From: Pseudobutyrivibrio sp. ACV-2
GTDB taxonomy: Bacteria > Bacillota > Clostridia > Lachnospirales > Lachnospiraceae
DNA: 64,000 nucleotides
Direction: 5' to 3'
Assembly: GCF_900107545.1 (NCBI RefSeq)
Contig: NZ_FNQZ01000007.1
Span: 74,408-138,407 of the forward strand
Shown: positions 55,045 through 62,116 of the stretch, in pieces
Layout of the letters: each line of letters opens with the position of its first letter
How positions within the stretch are numbered: position 1 is the first letter of the stretch
Made by a program: the position numbers and the translations under genes
Notes under the pieces: generated by a model
The model's input: only the letters and a program-made list of their open reading frames with translations
Database searches by the model: none
Told to the model about the DNA's origin: nothing

Positions 55045-55855
55045 GTTGATATCAACCCTAAAGCTTGATGTAGGATACGGCAAAGAGCCTGTAGTGTCTG
55101 ATGTGAATATTGAAGTATCTCCTGGTGAAATACTTGCAATCATAGGTGCGAATGGTGCAGGTAAATCCACTATTTTAAAAACAATAGTAAGGCAGCTTAA
55201 AAAGCTGGATGGAGAGATTCGCATATGCGAATTAAACGAAGCTTCATTATCCGAAGAGGATATGGCAAAAAAGATATCTATGGTCTTAACCGAGCGAATT
55301 CACCCAGAACTAATGACCTGCTTTGACGTGGTGGCTACTGGCAGATATCCTTATACAGGGCGACTTGGGATTTTATCAGCTGATGATATAAAAGCAGTCA
55401 ACGAAGCCATACATACAGTTGGAGCAGATGAAGTTGCAAATAAAGATTTTTCCAAGGTCAGCGACGGTCAAAGACAAAGAATAATGCTTGCCAGAGCCAT
55501 CTGCCAGGACACCGATATTATGATTTTAGATGAGCCAACTTCATTTTTGGATATTCAATACAAGCTAGACATTTTATCAGTAATCCGACATCTCGCCAAA
55601 GAAAAAGGCAAAGCCGTCATAATGACAATTCACGAGCTGGAATTTGTCCCAGCCCTGGCCGACAAAGTAGTAGCAGTAGCCGACAAAAAAGTATACAAAA
55701 TAGGCACTCCAGAAGAAATTTTTACAGGCGAAACCTTAGAAAAACTCTACGCCATGAAGCCCGGTACAGGAACTCAAATAACCGAAGGCCTCTTAGCTTA
55801 TTCCAAATGCCTTCCCCTTGAGGGGAAGGTGCCCAACGGGCGGATGAGGTGTTAG
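55037..55855 (+). CDS. BtuD/FecE-family ABC ATPase with a repeat-encoded C-terminus
   Basis: 272 residues. Walker A GANGAGKST, signature KVSDGQRQRIML, Walker B IMILDEPTSFLD, H-loop TIHE. The coding sequence runs into a palindromic repeat, so the last residues (about 258-272, including CLPLEGKVPNGRMRC) are repeat-encoded, and the stop TAG uses the first base of a second repeat. The original C-terminus was probably replaced but lies outside the nucleotide-binding core. The last 100 codons are A/C-ending, unlike the 5' part. Confidence 0.92.
   Translation: MDKLISTLKLDVGYGKEPVVSDVNIEVSPGEILAIIGANGAGKSTILKTIVRQLKKLDGEIRICELNEASLSEEDMAKKISMVLTERIHPELMTCFDVVATGRYPYTGRLGILSADDIKAVNEAIHTVGADEVANKDFSKVSDGQRQRIMLARAICQDTDIMILDEPTSFLDIQYKLDILSVIRHLAKEKGKAVIMTIHELEFVPALADKVVAVADKKVYKIGTPEEIFTGETLEKLYAMKPGTGTQITEGLLAYSKCLPLEGKVPNGRMRC
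55809..55851 (+). repeat. Palindromic repeat copy 5 (GCCC-stem variant, coding)
   Basis: GCCTTCCCC-TTGA-GGGGAAGG, GCCC-AAC-GGGC, GGATGAGGTG. It is translated as the end of the ABC ATPase and followed after 3 nt by copy 6. Confidence 0.93.
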
Positions 55856-55902
55856 CCTTCCCCCTTTGGGGGAAGGTGTCAGCGCCAGCTGACGGATGAG
55901 GG
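55855..55902 (+). repeat. Palindromic repeat copy 6
   Basis: GCCTTCCCCC-TTT-GGGGGAAGG, GTCAGC-GCCA-GCTGAC, GGATGAGGG. It is in tandem with copy 5 but of the other stem type, so the pair is not a simple duplication. Confidence 0.93.
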
Positions 55903-55940
55903 CACCCCCCGGCTAGCCAAAACATAAAAAGGAAACAAAT

Positions 55941-56570
55941 ATGAAAATAGAATACCTACTCCCCACCGAAATAGAATCCAAAAGCTTCCAAATAATAACC
56001 GAAGAACTAACATCAATGTCCATAAACCTCCCCGAAGACGAAGCTCCCATCACCAAACGCGTAATCCACACTAGCGCCGATTTTGACTATGCCACCACCA
56101 TGTGCTATTCAAAAAATGGAATCGAAATAGCCAAAAAACTAATCAAAAACGGAGCCCACATAGTTACCGATACAAACATGGCCATGGCAGGCATAAACAA
56201 AAAAAAGCTTGCCACCTTTGGCGGTCAGGTACATTGCTTTATGGCCGATGAGGATGTGGCCCTAGAAGCAAAGGAGCGTCAAGTCACTAGAGCTACTGTA
56301 TCTATGGAGCGTGCTGCAAGGCTTAACAAGCCTGTAATATTTGCAATTGGAAATGCACCAACAGCTCTTATTTCTTTGTATGAAATGATGGAAGCAGGTC
56401 AGTTTACACCAGAGTTTGTGATAGGTGTTCCTGTAGGATTTGTAAATGTGGTGGCAGCCAAGGAGTTGTTTTTGAATTCTGATGTACCTTATATCATCAA
56501 TAAAGGACGTAAAGGTGGAAGTAACATTGCTGCGGCCATATGCAACGCACTGATATATAACATCAAATAA
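55941..56570 (+). CDS. cbiC: Precorrin-8X methylmutase (cobalt-precorrin-8 isomerase)
   Basis: 209 residues. CbiC moves the C11 methyl to C12, giving cobyrinate. Signatures: VIHTSADFDY (with the catalytic His, about residue 43), TDTNMAMAGI, IGNAPTALISL and GVPVGFVNVVAAKE. AAAGGAAAC precedes the ATG. The first 90 codons use almost only A or C in third position and then revert near 56220; the shift faces the repeat pair upstream. Confidence 0.95.
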   Translation: MKIEYLLPTEIESKSFQIITEELTSMSINLPEDEAPITKRVIHTSADFDYATTMCYSKNGIEIAKKLIKNGAHIVTDTNMAMAGINKKKLATFGGQVHCFMADEDVALEAKERQVTRATVSMERAARLNKPVIFAIGNAPTALISLYEMMEAGQFTPEFVIGVPVGFVNVVAAKELFLNSDVPYIINKGRKGGSNIAAAICNALIYNIK

Positions 56571-56594
56571 TAACCTTAGGGTGAATGAGGCTTT

Positions 56595-57710
56595 ATGAAA
56601 AAAGGATTCACAACCGGCAGCTGTGCTGCTGCAGCTTCAAAAGCTGCTACATATATGCTACTGACCGGGCAGGAAAAAAATAATATAGAAATAGAAACTC
56701 CAGCTGGAATCATGTTTAAAGCAGCTATTGTAGATATAAAAAGGCAGGATAATCAGGTGAGCTGTGCTGTAATTAAAGATGGTGGAGATGACCCGGATGT
56801 AACCACTGGTGCCCATGTGACAGCAACAGTTTCTCTTTTGGAAAACGGCATGGAATCACTTGAGGCAAGACCATCCATAATAATAGATGGAGGCTTTGGT
56901 GTAGGTCGCATCACATTGCCAGGCCTTGATCAACCGGTTGGAAATGCAGCCATTAACAGTGTTCCACGAAGCATGATTGAAAAAGAAGTTTTAGAGGTAT
57001 GTCATTTCCTTGATTTTAAAGGTGAGCTTAAAGTAGTGATATCTGTTCCAGAAGGAAAAGAACTGGCAGCACGCACCTTTAATCCAAGACTTGGAATAGT
57101 GGATGGAATTTCAATACTTGGCACCACAGGTATAGTGGAGCCAATGAGTAATAAAGCCCTTGTTGATACCATAAGAGTGGAGCTTAACCAGAAGAAGGCC
57201 CTAGGAACCAAGATTGCTATAGTATCCCCTGGAAACTATGGTAAGGAATTTATGAAAAATCAATTCAACTTTGATTTGGACTCAAGTGTAAAGTGCTCCA
57301 ATTTTATCGGTGAGACCATAGATATTTGCTGTCAGCTTGGATTTGAGGCCATGCTTCTTACTGGTCATATAGGAAAGCTTATTAAGGTGGCCGGTGGTAT
57401 CATGAATACCCACAGTCACGAGGCAGATTCCAGAATGGAAATTCTTGCCAGCGCTGCAATACGTGCAGGAGCAGATGCAGCTTTAGCTAGAAATATTTTA
57501 GATTGTCTTAATACAGAAGAGGCATTGCATTTGATTGATGATAGTGGTTTTTTGCAGGCTACTATGGATATCGCATTAGAAAAGATATTATTTTATTTAG
57601 ATTTTAGAGCCCAGGGCCGACTGAAATTTGATTGTATTTTATACTCAAACGAATTTGGTTTATTGGCTCAGTCCAAGGATGCAAAAAACGCATTTACGGA
57701 TTTTACCTAA
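56595..57710 (+). CDS. cbiD: Cobalt-precorrin-5B C1-methyltransferase
   Basis: 371 residues. N-terminal KKGFTTGSCAAAASKAA is characteristic, as are DGGDDPDVTTGA and GVGRITLPGLDQPVG. It acts at C1 in the anaerobic pathway. It lies 24 bp after cbiC in the same transcript; AATGAGG upstream acts as the ribosome site. Confidence 0.96.
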   Translation: MKKGFTTGSCAAAASKAATYMLLTGQEKNNIEIETPAGIMFKAAIVDIKRQDNQVSCAVIKDGGDDPDVTTGAHVTATVSLLENGMESLEARPSIIIDGGFGVGRITLPGLDQPVGNAAINSVPRSMIEKEVLEVCHFLDFKGELKVVISVPEGKELAARTFNPRLGIVDGISILGTTGIVEPMSNKALVDTIRVELNQKKALGTKIAIVSPGNYGKEFMKNQFNFDLDSSVKCSNFIGETIDICCQLGFEAMLLTGHIGKLIKVAGGIMNTHSHEADSRMEILASAAIRAGADAALARNILDCLNTEEALHLIDDSGFLQATMDIALEKILFYLDFRAQGRLKFDCILYSNEFGLLAQSKDAKNAFTDFT

Positions 57711-57741
57711 AATAAATATTACATATAGATGAGGGCTATAC

Positions 57742-59187
57742 ATGTCAAAAGTAATCATGGTACAGGGCACAATGTCAAATGTGGGCAAAAGCCTGCTAGT
57801 GGGCGCTTTGTGCAGAATTTTTAAGCAGGATGGCTACAAGGTGGCACCATTTAAATCACAAAATATGGCGCTAAATTCTTTTGTCACAGCAGATGGCTTA
57901 GAGCTTGGAAGGGCGCAGGCCATGCAGGCTGAGTGTGCAGGAGTTGAGCCTAGTGTATATATGAATCCAATTTTACTTAAGCCCACTAATGACATTGGAA
58001 GTCAGGTAATAGTAAATGGTGAAGTGGTAGGAAATATGTCTGCAAGGGACTATTTTGCCTACAAGAAAAACCTTATTCCAGATATTATGGCAGCTTATCA
58101 TGAGCTTGAAAAATGGGCAGACATAATCGTAATTGAAGGAGCAGGCAGTCCCGCAGAAATTAATCTCAAAAGTGATGACATAGTAAACATGGGAATGGCG
58201 GAGCTTGTAGATGCCCCTGTACTTTTAGTGGGAGACATAGATAGAGGTGGAGTGTTCGCCCAGCTACTTGGAACCCTTGAACTTTTAGAGCCTCAGGAGC
58301 GAGACAGAGTAAAGGGACTCATTATCAATAAATTCAGAGGCGACAAAAGCCTTTTAGATTCAGGAATCGACATGCTGGAAGAACGAGGCAAGGTCCCTGT
58401 GGTAGGTACTATTCCATATGTACGTTTGATGATAGATGATGAGGATAGCTTAAGCGAAAGATTAAGTAATTCCTTTTCAGATGACAATAACGTAAATATG
58501 GTGGAAATTGCCGTTGTTAGATTGCCAAGGATTTCAAATTTTACTGACATAGCACCCTTTGAAAATATTTCAGGAGTAAAGGTTAATTTTACTTCAAATC
58601 CAAGAGATATCGAAAATGCGGATATGGTCATTATCCCAGGAAGTAAGAATACCATATCTGATTTACGTTGGATGAGAGAATCAGGCATGGAAGCGGCCAT
58701 CAAAAGATTTGCCATTGAAAAGCCTGTTGTAGGAATATGTGGTGGCTTTCAAATGCTAGGCGAAGAAGTCTTGGACCCAGACCACATAGAAGAGGGGGGA
58801 AGTATCAGAGGACTTGGACTGCTTACACTTAAAACAACATTGCTGAATCAAAAATATAGAAGTCAAACTACAGGCAACTTCCCTGAAATGAAAGGCATCT
58901 TTGCTTCTCTGTCAGGACAAAAATACACCGGCTATGAAATCCATAACGGAAACACAGAGGGCATAAAAATAATCCAAGAAGGCAATATTCTTGGAACCTA
59001 TATCCATGGAATTTTCGATAATGCCGATTTGGCTTACAAGCTTGCATCATCCCTGGCAGAAGCTAAAGGTTGCACTCTGGAGACAGAGTCAATTGATTAT
59101 CAAATCCTAAAAGAAGCCGAATACGATAAATTAGCAAATGCTGTACGTGAAAATCTGGATATGGATTATATATATAAACTGCTATAA
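57742..59187 (+). CDS. cobQ: Cobyric acid synthase (adenosylcobyric acid amidotransferase)
   Basis: 481 residues (CbiP/CobQ). The N-terminal ATPase half has [21 protein letters not shown] and [10 protein letters not shown]. The C-terminal class I glutamine amidotransferase half has the catalytic Cys in [11 protein letters not shown] and His in YIHGIFDN. It amidates four side chains of the corrin ring. The upstream GATGAGGGCTA (57728) resembles the end of the palindromic repeat and serves as ribosome site. Its stop is directly followed by a repeat copy. Confidence 0.95.
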   Translation: MSKVIMVQGTMSNVGKSLLVGALCRIFKQDGYKVAPFKSQNMALNSFVTADGLELGRAQAMQAECAGVEPSVYMNPILLKPTNDIGSQVIVNGEVVGNMSARDYFAYKKNLIPDIMAAYHELEKWADIIVIEGAGSPAEINLKSDDIVNMGMAELVDAPVLLVGDIDRGGVFAQLLGTLELLEPQERDRVKGLIINKFRGDKSLLDSGIDMLEERGKVPVVGTIPYVRLMIDDEDSLSERLSNSFSDDNNVNMVEIAVVRLPRISNFTDIAPFENISGVKVNFTSNPRDIENADMVIIPGSKNTISDLRWMRESGMEAAIKRFAIEKPVVGICGGFQMLGEEVLDPDHIEEGGSIRGLGLLTLKTTLLNQKYRSQTTGNFPEMKGIFASLSGQKYTGYEIHNGNTEGIKIIQEGNILGTYIHGIFDNADLAYKLASSLAEAKGCTLETESIDYQILKEAEYDKLANAVRENLDMDYIYKLL

Positions 59188-59277
59188 GCCTTCCCCCTGT
59201 GGGGAAGAGATAATGCTTTAGCGTTATCTGCCACCCCGGCGAGGGGGAAGGTGTCAGCGTTAGCTGACGGATGAGGG
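59188..59277 (+). repeat. Palindromic repeat copy 7, extended left boundary of the DUF559 unit
   Basis: A 90-bp variant: CTTCCCC-CTGT-GGGGAAG, then an extra hairpin AGATAATGC-TTTA-GCGTTATCT, then GAGGGGGAAGG, GTCAGC-GTTA-GCTGAC and GGATGAGGG. It begins immediately after the cobQ stop and ends with the ribosome site of the DUF559 gene. Confidence 0.9.
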
Positions 59278-59285
59278 CTACCACT

Positions 59286-60443
59286 ATGCCAAGAGTAAAT
59301 GAAAAACTAAAATCAAATTCAAGAAAACTAAGAAAATCAATGACAAAAGAAGAAAGACATCTTTGGTATGACTTTCTAAAAAAATATAAAGTTCCCGTTA
59401 AAAGACAAAAAGTTATAGGACCATACATAGTAGATTTTTACTGTCCCACAGCAAAGTTGGTTATAGAACTAGATGGTTCTCAGCATTTTGAAGAAGAGGG
59501 ACATGAGAAAGACCTTTTAAGAGATAAATATTTAATTGATAATGGTTATAAGATAGTAAGATATTCAAATTACGATATTAATAGAAATTTTGTTGCGGTA
59601 TGTGAGGATATAATGAACATTATTGAAAGGCGAGGGGAACCCTCATCCGTCAGCTACGCTGACACCTTCCCCCTGAGGGGGAAGGCTATAGTCCACTTCG
59701 TGGGCGCAGGCTGTGGAGCAGCCGATCTTATCACAGTTCGAGGAATGAGACTACTACAGCAGGCTGATGTAATCATCTACGCAGGCTCGCTGGTAAACCC
59801 AGAACTTTTAGAATATGCAAAGGAAGATTGCGAAATCTATAACAGCGCCACCATGAACCTAGAGGAGGTCATGGAAGTGATGATTTCTGCAAGTCAGGCA
59901 GGAAAAATGGTGGTGCGTCTCCACACAGGTGAGCCAAGCATTTATGGTGCAGTTCAAGAGCAGATGCATATTTTGGATGAAAAGCATATTCCATATGAGT
60001 CATGCCCAGGTGTAAGCGCCTGCTTTGGCGCCGCAGCCAGCCTTAATTTAGAATACACCCTTCCAGAGGTGAGCCAGTCACTTATTATCACCAGAATGGA
60101 GGGCAGGACATCAGTTCCTAAAAAGGAATCTATAGAAAGCTTTGCAGCACACCAGGCCACCATGGCAATTTACTTAAGCAGCGGTATGCTAGAGGAGCTT
60201 CAAAAGCGACTTATAGCAGGAGGCTACGCTGAGAATACACCTGCGGCTATAGTATACAAAGCCAGCTGGCCTGAAGAACAGAAATTCATATGCACTGTAG
60301 GAACCTTGGCCCAAACTGGTGCAGAAAATAATATCAAAAATCTTGCAGTAATTCTTGTGGGAGATGTTATTGCAAAATCTGGATATGCCCTGAGCAAATT
60401 ATATGACAAGGATTTTGAAACAGGATTTAGGAAGCCCAAATGA
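59286..60443 (+). CDS. cobM: DUF559 endonuclease domain fused to precorrin-4 C11-methyltransferase
   Basis: 385 residues from the ATG at 59286 (GAGGG from the repeat, 8 nt upstream; an ATG at 59271 lies inside the repeat). Residues 1-118 are a DUF559/Vsr-like PD-(D/E)XK domain: SMTKEERHLW, Asp50 in IVDFYC, Glu61 and Asp63 in VIELDG, His67; it looks intact. Residues 119-134 (PSSVSYADTFPLRGKA) are encoded by the inverted repeat. From residue 135 a full-length CobM/CbiF begins (IVHFVGAGCGAADLI, then VIIYAGSLVNPELL), a SAM-dependent methyltransferase of corrin C11. cobM has no start codon of its own at its natural beginning. Confidence 0.88.
   Translation: MPRVNEKLKSNSRKLRKSMTKEERHLWYDFLKKYKVPVKRQKVIGPYIVDFYCPTAKLVIELDGSQHFEEEGHEKDLLRDKYLIDNGYKIVRYSNYDINRNFVAVCEDIMNIIERRGEPSSVSYADTFPLRGKAIVHFVGAGCGAADLITVRGMRLLQQADVIIYAGSLVNPELLEYAKEDCEIYNSATMNLEEVMEVMISASQAGKMVVRLHTGEPSIYGAVQEQMHILDEKHIPYESCPGVSACFGAAASLNLEYTLPEVSQSLIITRMEGRTSVPKKESIESFAAHQATMAIYLSSGMLEELQKRLIAGGYAENTPAAIVYKASWPEEQKFICTVGTLAQTGAENNIKNLAVILVGDVIAKSGYALSKLYDKDFETGFRKPK
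59640..59686 (-). repeat. Palindromic repeat copy 8, inverted orientation, right boundary of the DUF559 unit
   Basis: The reverse complement reads GCCTTCCCCC-TCA-GGGGGAAGG, GTCAGC-GTA-GCTGAC, GGATGAGGG. It is the only copy in the window facing the other way. It is translated as the linker between DUF559 and CobM. Confidence 0.93.
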
Positions 60444-61351
60444 AAATACTTAGAGTGGTTTATTTCACAGAAAATGGTAAGCATATAAAAGAAAAACTAA
60501 ATAATGCTTTCGTCCTTGAAGAAAAGCCTGATGATATGGATTTAAAAAGCTGGACCAAGGATTGCTTTAGCCTGCATCTTCCGATTCTGTTTATTTCATC
60601 CACAGGAATTGCAGTGCGTTCTATAGCTCCATTTATAGATAATAAGCTTAAAGACAGCCCAGTAATAGTGGTGGATGAGCTTGGAAAAAATGTTATCCCA
60701 ATCCTCTCAGGCCACTTTGGTGGAGCCAACGAACTGGCCATTGAAGTTGCAAAGGTACTTGAAGCTAATCCAGTCATTACCACAGCCACAGATATCAACA
60801 ATCTTTTTGCAGTGGATGTATTTGCAAAAAAAAATGGACTTCTGATTACAGATAAAAGCAAAATCAAAGAGGTCTCAGCAAAGGTGTTAAGAGGAGAAAA
60901 GCCAGATATCAAAGAATCAGATTCTGAAATAATAATCGATGATTTAAAGCTTATTCCCAAAAGACTTATCCTTGGCATAGGCTGTAAAAAGGGGAAGGCC
61001 TTTGAGGAAATAAAACAATTCGTAAATACGTTTTATACCGATGAGGAGCTTGAAAAAAACTTATATGCAATAGCCTCAATAGATGTAAAGGAAAAAGAAA
61101 TAGGCCTTTTAAAGCTGGCTCAGTTTTATGGTGTGGATTTATTGACTTACGCTGCAGATGAATTAAAACAGGTGGCTGGAGACTTTAATGAGTCAGAATT
61201 TGTAAATGAACAAGTGGGAGTGGGAAACGTGTGTGAAAGAGCAGCCCTTCTTGCAGCCGGTCCAAATCCAAAGCTTGTGATTAATAAGACAGCAAAAAAC
61301 GGAATGACACTAGCTGCTGCAATTAGAGAAAAAATATACATAGTTTGGTAG
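60440..61351 (+). CDS. cbiG: Cobalt-precorrin-5A hydrolase
   Basis: 303 residues. CbiG opens the delta-lactone and releases acetaldehyde. The N-terminal part has FISSTGIAVRSIAP and SGHFGGANELA; the C-terminal CbiG/CobE-type domain has LGIGCKKGK and VGNVCERAALLAAG. It overlaps the cobM stop by 4 nt (ATGA), so it depends on translation of the fused gene upstream. Confidence 0.94.
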   Translation: MKILRVVYFTENGKHIKEKLNNAFVLEEKPDDMDLKSWTKDCFSLHLPILFISSTGIAVRSIAPFIDNKLKDSPVIVVDELGKNVIPILSGHFGGANELAIEVAKVLEANPVITTATDINNLFAVDVFAKKNGLLITDKSKIKEVSAKVLRGEKPDIKESDSEIIIDDLKLIPKRLILGIGCKKGKAFEEIKQFVNTFYTDEELEKNLYAIASIDVKEKEIGLLKLAQFYGVDLLTYAADELKQVAGDFNESEFVNEQVGVGNVCERAALLAAGPNPKLVINKTAKNGMTLAAAIREKIYIVW

Positions 61352-61360
61352 GAGAATAAC

Positions 61361-62116
61361 ATGGCAGGACATATTTATATTATAGGAATGGGACCGGGCG
61401 AAAGACTTTCTATGACAGAGGAAGCTTTTATCCTAATGGAAAAAGCAGATGTAATTGTGGGATACACTGTTTACATTGATTTGGTAAAGGAATATTTTAA
61501 AGATAAGGAATTCTATACCACTCCAATGAAGCAGGAGATAAAACGCTGCAGAGCCTGCTATGATTTTGCACTTGAGGGTAAAGACGTTGCATTTATTTGC
61601 AGCGGAGATGCAGGCGTATACGGAATGGCGGCCCCAATGTTTGAACTACTTCCTGAATACGTAAATACGAATTCAGATATCACAGAAGAAAACATTACAG
61701 TAATTCCGGGAGTAACAGCTGCTATTTCCGGTGCCGCAGTTCTTGGTGCTCCTATCAATCATGATTTTTGTGTAATTAGTCTAAGTGACTTACTGACTCC
61801 ATGGGAGGCTATTGAAAACAGAATAGCATGTGCCATTAAGGGGGATTTTGCAATTGCACTATACAATCCAAGCAGCCATAAGCGTCATGATTATTTACAG
61901 AAGGCCTGCGACATTATGCTTGCAGCCGGTGCCAAAGAAGATAGAGCCTGCGGTTATGTAGAAAATATTGGTCGTGAAGGTGAAAATGCTAACACCTGCA
62001 CCTTAGCAGAATTAAGAAATGCCAGTGTAAACATGTTTACAACGGTGTTCATTGGTAATTCAAATACAAGAATCCTAAACAATAGACTGGTCACACCAAG
62101 GGGATACGAATTATGA
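61361..62116 (+). CDS. cbiH: Cobalt-precorrin-3 C17-methyltransferase
   Basis: 251 residues (CbiH/CobJ). Tetrapyrrole methylase fold with the N-terminal GMGPGERLSMTEEA, ADVIVGYTVYIDL, and the central GDAGVYGMA and VIPGVTAAISGAA. It contracts the ring while methylating C17 in the cobalt-early route. GGAGAA lies upstream of the ATG, and the end overlaps the next gene by 4 nt. Confidence 0.95.
   Translation: MAGHIYIIGMGPGERLSMTEEAFILMEKADVIVGYTVYIDLVKEYFKDKEFYTTPMKQEIKRCRACYDFALEGKDVAFICSGDAGVYGMAAPMFELLPEYVNTNSDITEENITVIPGVTAAISGAAVLGAPINHDFCVISLSDLLTPWEAIENRIACAIKGDFAIALYNPSSHKRHDYLQKACDIMLAAGAKEDRACGYVENIGREGENANTCTLAELRNASVNMFTTVFIGNSNTRILNNRLVTPRGYEL

Larger units (their letters stand above)
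59188..59686 (+). mobile_element. Candidate DUF559 repeat-bounded mobile unit
   Basis: About 500 bp: a repeat copy in plus orientation (59188-59277), a DUF559 endonuclease-like ORF of about 118 codons (from 59286), and a repeat copy in minus orientation (59640-59686). The outer boundaries thus form inverted repeats of about 45 bp. It sits between cobQ and cobM, which are normally contiguous pathway genes, and reads into cobM in frame. No transposase is present. Mobility is inferred from the structure only. Confidence 0.55.

Noticed and set aside
55722-55925. Minus-strand ORF over repeat copies 5 and 6
   Set aside because: It translates the palindromes backwards; its Pro/Gly/Ser-rich content is explained by the repeats.
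59063-59428. Minus-strand ORF spanning the cobQ end and the left repeat
   Set aside because: It is a shadow crossing the palindrome and two plus-strand genes; no ribosome site.
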